Positions 17,309 through 27,100 of a stretch of 64,000 nt of DNA are shown in pieces. The DNA comes from Nonomuraea jabiensis (lineage in GTDB: Bacteria; Actinomycetota; Actinomycetes; Streptosporangiales; Streptosporangiaceae). The notes beneath the pieces were generated by a model. It saw nothing but the letters and a program-made list of their open reading frames with translations. It was not told where the DNA came from and made no database searches. Every line of letters starts with the position of its first letter. Position 1 is the first letter of the stretch. Made by a program: the position numbers and the translations under genes. Where the stretch lies: positions 10,304,501 through 10,368,500 of the forward strand of contig NZ_JACHMB010000001.1 of NCBI RefSeq assembly GCF_014204795.1, given 5' to 3'.

Positions 17309-17941
17309 ATGATGGCATCCGGCAACCGGGGCCCGTACGCGAAGACGGCGGCGGTGCGCCGGCGCGTCCTCGAGGCCTGCGTGGACGCGTTCGGCGAGAC
17401 CGGCTTCTACGGCGCCACCATGAAGGACATCGCCAAGCGCGCCGGCATCAGCCACACCGGGCTGCTGCACCACTTCCCCCGCAAGGAGGACCTGCTCCTC
17501 GGGGTGCTGGAGCTGCGCGACGAACGCGGCACCGAGTTCCTGGAGGCGGCCAAGGTGCTGGACCCGGCCGCCGACCCCGTCGAGACCCTGAAAGGCATGA
17601 TCGCCGTCATCGTCGACAACGAGCTCCAGCCGGGGCTCATGGAGCTGCACTGCGTCGTGTCGGGCGAGGCGACCTCTCCCGACCATCCCGCGCACGCCTA
17701 CTACGCCGACCGCTACCGCAATCTCCGCCGCTTCTACGCCGACATCTTCACCGCCCTGGCCGCACGCGACGGGCTGCGCCCGGCGATCGACCCCGAGACG
17801 CTGGCCACCATGACCATCTCCCTCATCAACGGCCTGCAGGCACAGTGGCTCTTCGACCGCGACTCCGTGCAGGTCGAATACGCCATCCGCGAGTTCTTCC
17901 TCTCCGTCATTCCGGGGCTGCCCCGCGCGGCCCTGTCGTAA
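17309..17941 (+). CDS. TetR/AcrR family transcriptional regulator
   Basis: 210 residues. The N-terminal helix-turn-helix includes YGATMKDIAKRAGISHTGLLHHFPRK split over residues about 35-60; the ligand domain is C-terminal. Start at ATG 17309 (or the next codon, 17312) behind GGAGGGG. It is divergent from the GH1/beta-glucuronidase operon and is the obvious candidate repressor, in the position that GusR has in enterobacteria, with a glucuronide as possible inducer (inference from neighbours). Confidence 0.9.
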   Translation: MMASGNRGPYAKTAAVRRRVLEACVDAFGETGFYGATMKDIAKRAGISHTGLLHHFPRKEDLLLGVLELRDERGTEFLEAAKVLDPAADPVETLKGMIAVIVDNELQPGLMELHCVVSGEATSPDHPAHAYYADRYRNLRRFYADIFTALAARDGLRPAIDPETLATMTISLINGLQAQWLFDRDSVQVEYAIREFFLSVIPGLPRAALS

Positions 17942-17958
17942 GAAGACTTATTTAAGGA

Positions 17959-17971
17959 CTGAAACTTTCAG
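17959..17971. promoter_or_regulatory. CTGAAACTTTCAG palindrome upstream of mannanase
   Basis: CTGAAACTTTCAG is a perfect 6-bp inverted repeat around a central C, containing the core GAAACTTTC. It lies in the 183-bp region before the mannanase start. Similar cores occur upstream of the GH12 gene (38517-38525) and between pectate lyase and pls (24057-24065). GAAA-N-TTTC elements are known near actinomycete hemicellulase genes; the cognate regulator here is unknown. Confidence 0.4.
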
Positions 17972-18124
17972 GCACCCTGGGGCCGGTCGTCGCAGGCAGG
18001 GCCGTGGATCGGCACCCAGCGCGGGCCGGGCGTGATCTCCCGTGCTTCTCCGTCATCCGACGGCTCTATAGCGTGTGGGGCGCTTCCCGCCCCGGATGGC
18101 CGGGGCCCGACCACGAGGTAGGTC

Positions 18125-19468
18125 ATGAGGAGAAGGCTTCTCGCCCTCGGCGCCGCCGTGCTCGCGGCCGTTGCGTCGGTCTTGGTGTACGTCCAGTCCG
18201 CGTCCGCCGCCGCGGGCCTGCACGTCAGCGGCACCAAGATCGTCGAGGCCAACGGCCGGGAATTCGTCATGCGGGGCGTCAACCACCCCCACGTCTGGTA
18301 CACCGGCCAGACCAGCTCGTTCGCCGACATCAAGGCGCTCGGCGCCAACACCGTGCGCGTCGTGCTCGGCAGCGGCAAGCGGTGGGGCCCGTCCACCGAC
18401 GTCGCCAACGTGATCTCCCTGTGCAAGCAGAACAAGCTGATCTGCGTGCTGGAGGTGCACGACACCACCGGGTACGGCGAGGAGGGCGCCGCCGCCTCGC
18501 TCGACGAGGCGGCCGACTACTGGATCAGCCAGAAGAGCGCGCTCGTCGGCCAGGAGAACTACGTCGTCATCAACATCGGCAACGAACCGATCGGCAACAC
18601 CAACGCCGGCCAGTGGACCGCCGCCACCGCGAACGCGATCAAGAAGATGCGCAGCAACGGCTTCGAGCACCTGCTCATGGTCGACGCCCCCAACTGGGGC
18701 CAGGACTGGCAGTACGTCATGCGCGACAACGCCCAGACGATCCTGGACGCCGACACCCGCCACAACACCGTGCTGTCGATCCACATGTACGCCGTCTTCA
18801 ACACCGCCGCCGGCATCGTCGACTACCTCAACCGGTTCCAGGCGAACGGGTGGCCGCTGGTCATCGGCGAGTTCGGCTGGCGCTTCAGCTCCAGCGAGGT
18901 CGACCACGAGACGATCCTGTCCGAGGCGCAGTCGCGCGGCCTCGGCTACCTCGGCTGGTCCTGGAGCGGCAACACCGACCCGATCCTCGACATGGCGACC
19001 GGCTTCGACCCGAGCCGGCTCACCACCTGGGGCCAGCGGATCTTCAACGGCGCCAACGGCATCAAGGCGACCGCCAAGGAGGCCACGATCTACGGCGGCT
19101 CGACCGGCACCCCGTCACCCACCCCCACCCCGACCCCCACTCCCACGCCCACCCCCACGCCCTCGCCCAGCGCCTGCTCGGCCACCTACCAGGTGACCGG
19201 CCAGTGGGGCGGCGGCTTCCAGGCGGAGGTCCGGGTCACCGCGGGCAGCTCGGCGATCGGCGGCTGGACGGTGACGTGGGCCTTCGCCAACGGCCAGACC
19301 GTCACCAACGCCTGGAACGCGACGGTTACCAGCAGCGGGTCCAGCGTGACCGCCCGCAACATGAGCTACAACGGCAGCCTCGGCGCCGGAGCGAGTACGA
19401 CCTTCGGGTTCCTGGGCTCGTGGAACGGCAGCAACAGCGTCCCCACGCTGTCCTGCGCCGCCCGCTGA
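18125..19468 (+). CDS. Secreted mannan endo-1,4-beta-mannosidase, GH5 with C-terminal CBM2
   Basis: 447 residues. Signal peptide (about 1-30, cleavage after ASAA). The GH5 barrel spans about 31-325 with the mannanase-type motif GVNHPHVWYTG, acid/base Glu154 (NIGNEP) and nucleophile Glu249 (VIGEFGW). A Thr-Pro repeat linker (about 329-348) leads to a family 2 carbohydrate-binding module (351-447) with terminal cysteines at its two ends. The NHPHVWY box fits subfamily GH5_8 mannanases rather than cellulases. GAGG precedes ATG 18125. A strong terminator follows. Secreted to cut mannan or glucomannan while bound to crystalline polysaccharide. Confidence 0.9.
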   Translation: MRRRLLALGAAVLAAVASVLVYVQSASAAAGLHVSGTKIVEANGREFVMRGVNHPHVWYTGQTSSFADIKALGANTVRVVLGSGKRWGPSTDVANVISLCKQNKLICVLEVHDTTGYGEEGAAASLDEAADYWISQKSALVGQENYVVINIGNEPIGNTNAGQWTAATANAIKKMRSNGFEHLLMVDAPNWGQDWQYVMRDNAQTILDADTRHNTVLSIHMYAVFNTAAGIVDYLNRFQANGWPLVIGEFGWRFSSSEVDHETILSEAQSRGLGYLGWSWSGNTDPILDMATGFDPSRLTTWGQRIFNGANGIKATAKEATIYGGSTGTPSPTPTPTPTPTPTPTPSPSACSATYQVTGQWGGGFQAEVRVTAGSSAIGGWTVTWAFANGQTVTNAWNATVTSSGSSVTARNMSYNGSLGAGASTTFGFLGSWNGSNSVPTLSCAAR

Positions 19469-19477
19469 CGGAACAAC

Positions 19478-19517
19478 GGCCCGGGCCGGACACACCGGCC
19501 CGGGCCCGGCTTTCTTT
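19478..19517 (+). terminator. Rho-independent terminator after mannanase
   Basis: GGCCCGGGCCGG (19478-19489) and CCGGCCCGGGCC (19495-19506) form a perfect 12-bp stem with loop ACACA, followed by CGGC and a T-rich tail (TTTCTTT). It ends the mannanase transcript before the ROK gene. Confidence 0.8.
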
Positions 19518-19541
19518 GGCACCCGAAATAAGGGAGACCGA

Positions 19542-20792
19542 GTGGCCGGGAGGCCGAGAACCCGCGGAATGGTGCTCAACCACATCCGGGCCGCGCGCAC
19601 CATCAGCCGGATCGAGCTGGCCGCCGAGTCCGGGGTCACGCCGGCGACCATCACCCAGGTCGTCCGCGAGCTCATGGACCACGGGCTGGTCGTCGAGGTC
19701 GGGCGCGGGGCCTCCACCGGCGGCAAGCCCCGGACGCTGCTGCAGCTCAACCCGCGGGCCCGGTACGCGGTGGGCGTCCTGTTCGAACGCAACACCTGCG
19801 TCGTCGTCCTCGTCGACCTGACGGGCCGGCCGGTCGCCCGGACCTCGTTCCCCGGCACGGCGACGCTGCCTCCCGGCCAGGGCGTCGCGCTGGTGGCCTC
19901 GCGCGTGAACGCCCTGCTCGACACCGCCGGAGTCGACCGCGGGAAGGTGCTCGGGGTGGGGCTGGCGACGTACGGGCCGCAGGACCGGCGGGCGGGCGTG
20001 CTGCTGACCCACCAGCCGACCCCCGAATGGTTCGGATACCCGGTCGCGCCGCGCCTGTCGGAGATCCTGGGCCTACCGGTGCTGCTCGACAACGACGCGG
20101 CGGCCGCGGCGATCGGGGAGTACTGGCTGGGGGCGGTGGACACGCCCGCGTTCGGTTGCATCTACATGGCCAGCGGAATCGGCGGGGGCGTCGTCGTCGA
20201 CGGCGAGCTGTACCGGGGCAGCTCCTCCAACGGCGTCGAGATCGGCCACATCACCGTAGACCTCGACGGCGGGCCGTGCGGCTGCGGCAACTACGGCTGC
20301 CTCGGCAACTACGCCGACCCCACCGCGGTGATCAAGCAGGCGCTGGAGGCATCGCCCCTCGGCGCGCGGCTGGGGCTCGACCCCGGCGACACCGACGTCA
20401 TGGCCGCGTTCGGCCGCATCGCGACCGCGGCCCAGGCCGGCGACCCGGCGGCACGTACCCTCATCGAGCGCTCGGCCCGCCACCTGGGCACCGCCGCCGT
20501 CACCATGACGAGCCTGTTCGACCTCGACACGATCGTGCTCGCCGGGCCCAGCCTCGCCGCGGCGGGCCCGATCTACCAGTCGGTCGTCCAGGAGGAGGTG
20601 CGGCGGCGCACCTTCGCCCGACGGGCGCACCCGGTGCGGGTGGTCACCTCGGTCAGCGGCTCGGACGCGGCCGCCGTCGGCGGGGCCGTGCTCGTCCTGC
20701 AGGGCGAGCTGGCCGTCCTGGAGCTGGCGTCCACGGCCGGCCCCGCCGAGTCCGCCGGCGAGCCCGCCGAGCGGGCCGGGCACCGGCGTTAG
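19542..20792 (+). CDS. ROK family transcriptional regulator
   Basis: 416 residues from GTG 19542 behind GGGAG. The N-terminal winged helix (ISRIELAAESGVTPATITQV) is fused to a ROK/NagC-like sugar-kinase fold with YMASGIGGGVVVDGEL and the zinc-binding CGCGNYGCLGNY cluster. It is separated from the mannanase by a terminator, so it has its own promoter, but the position suggests it may control mannanase or pectinase expression. The stop overlaps the convergent pectinesterase stop by four bases. Confidence 0.9.
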   Translation: MAGRPRTRGMVLNHIRAARTISRIELAAESGVTPATITQVVRELMDHGLVVEVGRGASTGGKPRTLLQLNPRARYAVGVLFERNTCVVVLVDLTGRPVARTSFPGTATLPPGQGVALVASRVNALLDTAGVDRGKVLGVGLATYGPQDRRAGVLLTHQPTPEWFGYPVAPRLSEILGLPVLLDNDAAAAAIGEYWLGAVDTPAFGCIYMASGIGGGVVVDGELYRGSSSNGVEIGHITVDLDGGPCGCGNYGCLGNYADPTAVIKQALEASPLGARLGLDPGDTDVMAAFGRIATAAQAGDPAARTLIERSARHLGTAAVTMTSLFDLDTIVLAGPSLAAAGPIYQSVVQEEVRRRTFARRAHPVRVVTSVSGSDAAAVGGAVLVLQGELAVLELASTAGPAESAGEPAERAGHRR

Positions 20793-22231
20793 CCGGCGGG
20801 GTTCCAGCCGTCGCCGCCGGCCAGGTACTTCTGGGGGGTGTAGTTCGCCGCCTGCGCGTCGCTGAGCTGCGGGCGGTTGGCGTTGGTGGTCGCGCCGGCG
20901 CCGTTGTTGCGATATTCGAGGAAGCGGGCGTTCTTCCAGGAGTTCGATGACATGTCCGTCCACGGCTGCGCGGTCGCGATCGTCGCGCTCAGCGTCGACT
21001 CCCGGTAGAGCACCTGCGCGTCGGGGCGCCACGGCCGCCCGAGGGTGGTCACGTTGTTCGCGGCGCCGCTGATGCGCGACTTGTAGAACAGGAAGCCGTA
21101 CGTTTTGGCCGCCGCCGTGCTGGCCGCGGTGACGGGACCGCCCGTGCTGCGCTTCTCGTAGATGTCGCAGCTGTGGAAGACGATCGTGCCGCCGCCGAAG
21201 ATGAAGTCGACGGTGCCCTCGACGTAGGAGTTCTTGACGTACGCGCGGGCCGAGTCGTTGACGAGGAGGGTGTCCTGGTCGCCCAGGATGCGGACGTTCG
21301 ACAGCGTGGTGCGGTCGCCGTCCAGCCGCAGCGCGACGGCCTGCGCGCCGCTGGGGACGGTGCTCTCGTCGAGGTCGTTGGAGATTGTCAGGTTGGTGGC
21401 GGCGGCGTCACGTGCCGAGATCAGCGCGGTGTAGCTGCCGGAGGTGCCGTGGGTGTAGGCCGAGCGGTTGTTCACGATGAGGGTGTCGGACGGGGAGGAG
21501 CCCAGGCCCTGCAGCGTCACGTACGGCTTGTTGACGGTGACGATCTCCCGGTAGGTGCCGGGCTTGATGGTGATCACCACCTGGCTGGTGTTGCCGGCCG
21601 GCACCGCGTCGATCGCCGCCTGCACGGTCCGGTAGCGGCCGGTGCCGTCGGACGCCACCGTCGGGGTGACCGATCCGGAGACGGAGTTGAAGGTCCATTG
21701 CATGCGGGCGACGTCGGAGCAGGTCTCCTGGACGATCGGGTTGTTGCCGGCCGTGGAGCCGTCCTTGTTGCTCACGCACAGCCCGGTCGCCACGCTCTTC
21801 ACCAGGTACTTGCCGGACGCGGCCGACGAGGGCGTGAAGGTCCACTGCTGGTTGCTCTTGCTGCCGTCGCCGCAACCCCACTGCTGCAACTGCGTACCGG
21901 AGACCGTCGAAGCACCCGGCACGTCGACACACCGGCCGCTACCGCCGTTCACCAGATTGAACGCACTCCCCCGCGCCACCACCCTGAACTGCTGATCGGC
22001 GGCCGAGGCGGCGCAGGCGGTCTGGACGAGCAGGGCGCCGTTGTCCGCCGAAGCGCCCGTCACCTCCACGCACTTGCCGCTCGCCCCCGACGCCAGCGTG
22101 TAGAGGCCACCGTCGGCCGGGGCCGCGGCGGCCGAGCTCACTCCGGTGGAGATGGTCAGGGCGGTGACGGGCACCGCCAGGACGACCGCGATCTTCGCGG
22201 CGCGTGACGGTGCCTGGATGCCGTGACGCAT
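20789..22231 (-). CDS. Secreted pectinesterase (CE8) with N-terminal ricin-type lectin/CBM13-like module
   Basis: 480 residues. Signal peptide about 1-37; beta-trefoil carbohydrate module about 38-175 with QQW repeats; CE8 right-handed beta-helix about 180-480. CE8 motifs are visible: GDQDTLLVN, the catalytic Asp in VDFIFGG and the Arg of LGRPWR. It demethylates pectin outside the cell, preparing substrate for the pectate lyase encoded upstream. Start at ATG 22231 with AAAGGA upstream. The lectin module is nearly identical to that of the neighbouring lyase. Confidence 0.92.
   Translation of the reverse strand: MRHGIQAPSRAAKIAVVLAVPVTALTISTGVSSAAAAPADGGLYTLASGASGKCVEVTGASADNGALLVQTACAASAADQQFRVVARGSAFNLVNGGSGRCVDVPGASTVSGTQLQQWGCGDGSKSNQQWTFTPSSAASGKYLVKSVATGLCVSNKDGSTAGNNPIVQETCSDVARMQWTFNSVSGSVTPTVASDGTGRYRTVQAAIDAVPAGNTSQVVITIKPGTYREIVTVNKPYVTLQGLGSSPSDTLIVNNRSAYTHGTSGSYTALISARDAAATNLTISNDLDESTVPSGAQAVALRLDGDRTTLSNVRILGDQDTLLVNDSARAYVKNSYVEGTVDFIFGGGTIVFHSCDIYEKRSTGGPVTAASTAAAKTYGFLFYKSRISGAANNVTTLGRPWRPDAQVLYRESTLSATIATAQPWTDMSSNSWKNARFLEYRNNGAGATTNANRPQLSDAQAANYTPQKYLAGGDGWNPAG
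21695..22126 (-). repeat. Lectin-module direct repeat, copy in pectinesterase gene
   Basis: About 430 bp encoding the ricin-type module are repeated without gaps at 23232-23663 (constant offset 1537 bp). By eye there are roughly 16 mismatches, whereas flanking catalytic parts are unrelated. This indicates recent duplication or ongoing gene conversion of the module. Confidence 0.9.
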
Positions 22232-22260
22232 GGTCGGTCCTTTCCCGAGGTGGGGGGTAC

Positions 22261-22288
22261 CCCGGGCCGGCTCTGGGGCCGGCCCGGG
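22261..22288 (-). terminator. GC hairpin between pectate lyase and pectinesterase genes
   Basis: CCCGGGCCGGC (22261-22271) and GCCGGCCCGGG (22278-22288) form a perfect 11-bp stem with a 6-base loop between the lyase stop (22296) and the pectinesterase start (22231). No U-run follows, so it may be a partial terminator or an mRNA-stabilising element dosing the second gene of a two-gene transcript. Confidence 0.55.
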
Positions 22289-22295
22289 ATGTCGA

Positions 22296-23771
22296 TCACA
22301 GGCCGATGTTGGCCTGCGGGCCCGCATACGTGCGGAGGAGCGCCGGGACCTGCGCCGCGGGGTCCAGCGTGTAGGAGTAGAAGGAGGACGGCGTGAAGGC
22401 GGAGCCGCCGGTCTCCCGCTGGCCCGTCGAGTTGACCACGATGCTGCCGCTCTGGCGGAGCTCGGCGGCGTCGTCCCTGTAGTAGGGGTCCTTGACGTTG
22501 TCGTAGTAGCTGTTCTCGATCACCATCTTGGTGGCGCCGCGCGAGTAGTTGCCGTAGCCGGTGATGTTCTGCAGGTAGTTGTTGTACAGGTGGGCGTAGG
22601 CGACGTTGTCGGTGCTGGGGTTGCGCTGGTTGTTGTCGTGGATCCAGTTGTGGTGGATCGTCATCCGCGACGTGACGTTGTCGGTCCAGCCGATGCCGAA
22701 CGCCTTGTTGTTCTCCGACAGGACGTTCCAGGACACGGTGAGGTAGCTGGTGTCCTTGCGGCTGTCGATCAGCCCGTCGTTCATCCGGGTGATCGTGTTG
22801 TGGTCGATCCAGATGTGGTGGGCGGTGTCCATCTGGATGCCGTCGTAGTCGTACAGCTTGTCGTCGGGGTCGTCGTCGGCCATCCGGGTGTCGCGGATGG
22901 TCAGGTTCCGGATGATGACGTTGCTGACGCCGGAGCCGAGGAAGAAGCCGCCGTTGACGATGTGGCCCCTGGTGCCGACGCCGACGATGGTCTTGTTGGA
23001 GGCGACCTTGATCTCGGTGCCGTACGGCGTGACGGTGATGGCGCCGTTGACCTTGATGACGTACGGCTCGGCGGCGGTGGCGTACCTCACCAGGTCGGCG
23101 TAGGTGGTGACGGTCACCGTGGCGCCGGCCGCGCCTCCGGTGGTGGTCGCCAGGCCGCTGCCGCTGGTGGCGGCGAACCCGTCGGCGTTGTTGGACCAGA
23201 CCCGGTCACCGGATGAGGGCGAGTTGACGGACCACTGCATGCGGGCGACGTCGGAGCAGGTCTCCTGGACGATGGGGTTGTTACCGGCCGTGGAGCCGTC
23301 CTTGTTGCTCACGCACAGGCCGGTCGCCACGCTCTTCACCAGGTACTTGCCGGACGCGGCCGACGAGGGCGTGAAGGTCCACTGCTGGTTGCTCTTGCTG
23401 CCGTCGCCGCAACCCCACTGCTGCAACTGCGTACCGGAGACGGTCGAAGCCCCGGGCACGTCAACGCACCGGCCGCTGCCGCCGTTGACCAGATTGAACG
23501 CACTCCCCCGCGCCACCGCCCTGAACTGCTGATCGGCCGCCGAGGGGACGCAGGCGGTCTGGACGAGCAGGGCGCCGTTGTCCGCCGAAGCGCCCGTCAC
23601 CTCCACGCACTTGCCGCTCGCCCCCGACGCCAGCGTGTAGAGGCCGCCGTCGGCCGGGGCCGCCTGCGCCGGTCCCGCCGACGCCACCAGCGCGGTGGCG
23701 GTGACCAGGACGGCGGCCGCGGGGACGCCGATCGATCGGGTGCGGCCTTTGATGGTTGTGAGCAGATTCAT
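22296..23771 (-). CDS. Secreted pectate lyase (PL1) with N-terminal ricin-type lectin module
   Basis: 491 residues. Signal peptide about 1-37 ending in GPAQA; carbohydrate module about 38-172; PL1 parallel beta-helix about 180-491 with calcium-site aspartates in MADDDPDDKLYDYDGIQMD, HIWIDHN and the ladder SYYDNVKDP. It cleaves demethylated polygalacturonate by beta-elimination. ATG 23771 is chosen because GAGG lies nine bases upstream; ATG 23780 overlaps that site. It is upstream of and co-oriented with the pectinesterase, so the two may share the promoter at 23861-23890. Confidence 0.9.
   Translation of the reverse strand: MNLLTTIKGRTRSIGVPAAAVLVTATALVASAGPAQAAPADGGLYTLASGASGKCVEVTGASADNGALLVQTACVPSAADQQFRAVARGSAFNLVNGGSGRCVDVPGASTVSGTQLQQWGCGDGSKSNQQWTFTPSSAASGKYLVKSVATGLCVSNKDGSTAGNNPIVQETCSDVARMQWSVNSPSSGDRVWSNNADGFAATSGSGLATTTGGAAGATVTVTTYADLVRYATAAEPYVIKVNGAITVTPYGTEIKVASNKTIVGVGTRGHIVNGGFFLGSGVSNVIIRNLTIRDTRMADDDPDDKLYDYDGIQMDTAHHIWIDHNTITRMNDGLIDSRKDTSYLTVSWNVLSENNKAFGIGWTDNVTSRMTIHHNWIHDNNQRNPSTDNVAYAHLYNNYLQNITGYGNYSRGATKMVIENSYYDNVKDPYYRDDAAELRQSGSIVVNSTGQRETGGSAFTPSSFYSYTLDPAAQVPALLRTYAGPQANIGL
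23232..23663 (-). repeat. Lectin-module direct repeat, copy in pectate lyase gene
   Basis: Second copy of the repeat described at 21695-22126. In protein, the two modules differ at only about six positions over roughly 140 residues, including AA/VP after QTAC and V/A after QQFR. Confidence 0.9.
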
Positions 23772-23780
23772 TGATCGCAT

Positions 23781-24145
23781 CCTCGAAGGTCGAGAGGAAT
23801 CTCCGCGTCGGACGAATCAGCGCGCTGCATGCAATCGCCGCCCTCCGCGTCAGTGCGCCGAGGTTACGACCACGTTTCCGATTACGTCAATCCATGAAAC
23901 AAACAGGCGACCGCTGGTGGAGCCCTCGTTTTCAGAGCCGCTGACGGCCGGTCAGCCCGCCCTTACGGCGTTCTCCGCTGGTCATTGCATTTCCCGGGAC
24001 GAAGGGCGGCGGGCCGCCATCCGAAAAATTTCGAGGATTCGCCGGCGCGCCGATCTGAAACTTTCCCCGGCCGCCCGGCGGCCCCGCCGGCGACGCTGTG
24101 CGCGTACTCTGGCATGTCACCCGTCGTCCATCCAGGGAGCACCGC
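23781..24145. other. Intergenic region between pectate lyase and pls
   Basis: A 365-bp divergent region with no convincing gene. It holds the lyase promoter at its left end, CGAAAAATTTCG (24022-24033) and GAAACTTTC (24057-24065) palindromes in the middle, and at the right a TACTCT hexamer (about 24106-24111) that could be the -10 box for pls. Frames that stay open here have none of the expected codon bias. Confidence 0.5.
23861..23890 (-). promoter_or_regulatory. Candidate pectate lyase promoter
   Basis: On the minus strand TTGACG (23890-23885) and TAACCT (23866-23861) are separated by 18 bp, fitting a housekeeping -35/-10 pair. They are about 90 bp upstream of the lyase start. Confidence 0.5.
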
Positions 24146-27100
24146 TTGCGCAGCAATCCGGCAGATTTACGCCTGAGGGCCACGACCGCGGTCTACCCCG
24201 CGGGCGTCTTGGCACCGCCGCCCCGTACCCTCATCGACGTCCTCGACGAGACCGCGCGCCGCCACCCGCACGCGCCGGCGATCGACGACGGCACCGTGGT
24301 CCTCGACTACCGTTCGCTCCGCACCGAGGTGGACCGGCTGGTCGCCGGCCTCGCCGAGGCCGGGATCGGCCGCGGCTCCCGCGTCGGCGTGCGCCTCGCC
24401 TCGGGGACCGCCGAGCTGTACGTGTCCATCCTGGCCGTGCTCGCCGCCGGAGCCGCCTACGTGCCCGTCGACGCCGACGACCCGGCCGAGCGCGCCGAGA
24501 CCGTCTTCGCCGAGGCCGGCGTGGACGCGATCGTCTCCGGGGAGCTCACGGTGACCGGAACCCCGGGCCGGGCGCCCGCGCCGCCGGAGCCCGGCGACGA
24601 CGCGTGGATCATCTTCACCTCCGGCTCGACCGGCAAGCCGAAGGGCGTCGCGGTGACGCACCGGTCCGCCGCCGCGTTCGTGGACGCCGAAGCGGGGCTG
24701 TTCCTGCAGGAGCGGCCGCTCGGCCCCGGCGACCGGGTGCTGGCCGGGCTCTCGGTGGCCTTCGACGCCTCCTGCGAGGAGATGTGGCTGGCCTGGCGGA
24801 ACGGCGCCTGCCTCGTGCCCGCGCCCAGAGCCCTGGTGCGCACCGGGATGGACCTGGGCCCGTGGCTGGCCGCCCACGGGATCACGGCCGTCTCGACCGT
24901 GCCCACGCTGGCCGCGCTCTGGCCGGCCGAGCACCTCGACGGCATCCGGCTGCTCATCTTCGGCGGCGAGGCCTGCCCGCCCGAGCTGGCCGAGCGGCTG
25001 GCCGTACCGGGGCGCGAGGTGTGGAACACCTACGGCCCCACCGAGGCCACCGTGGTGGCCACGGCGGCGCGGCTCACCGGCGACGGCCCGGTCCGCATCG
25101 GCCTGCCCCTCGACGGGTGGGACCTCGCGGTCGTGGACGGCTCGGGCGAACCGGTGTCCATGGGCGAGACCGGCGAGCTGGTGATCGGCGGCGTCGGCCT
25201 GGCCCGCTACCTGGACCCGGCCAAGGACGCCGAGAAGTACGCGCCGCTGCCCTCGCTGGGCTGGCAGCGCGCCTACCGCAGCGGCGACCTCGTACGCGCC
25301 GAATCCGACGGGCTCGTCTTCGCCGGCCGGGCCGACGACCAGGTGAAGCTGGGCGGCCGCCGGATCGAGCTGGGCGAGGTGGACGCCGCGCTGCAGGCGC
25401 TGCCCGGGGTCGCGGGCGCGGCCGCCGCCGTCCGCACCGCCGGGGGCGGCCACCAGGTGCTCGTCGGCTACCTCGTCACCGAGCCCGGCTTCGACCTCGT
25501 ACAGGCGCGCGAGCGGCTCGCCGACACGCTGCCCGCGGCCCTGGTGCCGCGCCTGGCGCCGGTCGACTCGCTGCCCACCAAGACCTCCGGGAAGATCGAC
25601 CGGGCCGCGCTGCCGTGGCCGCTGGCCGAGCCGGCCGCCACGCAGGTCGCGCTGAGCCCGGCCGAGGCGCGGCTGGCCGGGCACTGGACCGCCGTCCTCG
25701 GCGTGCCGCCGAGCGGCCCCGACGCCGACTTCTTCACCGACGGCGGCACCAGCCTGGCCGCGGCCCGGCTGGTGTCGGTGCTGCGCGCCGACCATCCCGA
25801 CGTGGCCGTGGGCGACGTGTACGCCCAGCCGACGCTCGGCGGGCTGGCCCGGCTGCTGTCCGGCAGGGGCGAGGCCGAGCCGGAGCGGCCGCCGGTGACC
25901 CCGATGCCCAGGCGGTCCGCGCTGGCCGAGTCGGCGCTCATGGTCGTGCTGCTGAGCGCCGGCGCGGCGCGCTGGATCGTGCTGCTCGCCGCGCTCGGCA
26001 ACCTGCTCGCGCCCGCGTGGGCGCCGGCGTTGTCGTGGTGGTGGGTGGCGCTGGGCGCGCTGCTGTTCGTCACCCCCGCGGGGCGGATGGGCCTGTCCGC
26101 GGCCGTGGCCCGGCTGGTGCTGCGCGGCGTGCGGCCCGGCGCCTATCCGCGCGGCGGCGGCGTGCACCTGCGGGTGTGGTTCGCCGAGCGGTTCGCGGAG
26201 CGGCTCGGCGTGCCCGACCTGGCCGGGGCCCCGTACATGGCGTGGTACGCCCGGCTGCTCGGCGCCCAGGTGGGCGCCGACGCCGACCTGCACTCGCCGC
26301 CGCCCGTCACGGGGCTGCTCAAGCTCGGCAGGGGGGCCTCGGTCGAGCAGGAGGTCGATCTCAGCGGCTACTGGTACGACGGCGACCTGCTGCGCGTCGG
26401 CGAGATCCGGATCGGCGCGGGCGCGACCGTCGGCTCCCGCTCGACGCTGCTGCCCGGCACCAGGATCGGGAAGAACGCCCAGATCGCTCCCGGTTCGGCG
26501 GTCGCCGGCACCGTGCCCGCGGGCCGGCACTGGGCCGGCGCGCCGGCGTTCCGGCAGGGCAAGTCCCGCCGGTCGCGCCCGGTGGAGCGGCCCGCCCGCT
26601 CCCGGTTCTGGGCCGCCGTGTACGGGGTGAGCGCCATGGTGCTCAGCCTCCTCCCCGCCGTCGCGGCCGCGGCCGGGCTCGCGGTCCTGGCCGCGTTCGC
26701 CGGCGACGCGCGCACGATCGGCGCGGCCCTGGCCGCCGCCCTGCCGGGGGTGCCGGCCGCGACCCTCGCGGGCATGGCGGCCTTCGCCCTGGTCACGCTG
26801 GTCAGCGTGCGGCTGCTCGGGCTGGGCCTGCACGCGGGCCGCCATCCGGTGCACAGCCGCCAGGCGTGGCAGGCGTGGGCGACCGGACGGCTGATGGCCT
26901 CGGCGCGGGTCTGGCTGTTCCCCCTGTACGCCAGCGTCCTGACGCCCGTGTGGCTGCGGGCGCTCGGCATGAAGGTGGGCCGCGGCGTCGAGCTGTCCAC
27001 GGTGCTCGCGCTGCCCACGATGACGTCCGTCGGCGACGGCGCGTTCCTGGCCGACGACACGATGGTGGCCCCGTACGAGCTGGACGGCGGGTGGATGCGC

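Noticed and set aside
16034..17695. Fusion of beta-glucuronidase with an upstream 550-residue region
   Set aside because: The extension is the shadow of the GH1 gene in another frame; UidA homologues start at 16033.
19115..19170. ACCCCCACC-type repeat as a satellite or CRISPR-like array
   Set aside because: It encodes the Thr-Pro linker between the mannanase catalytic domain and CBM2.
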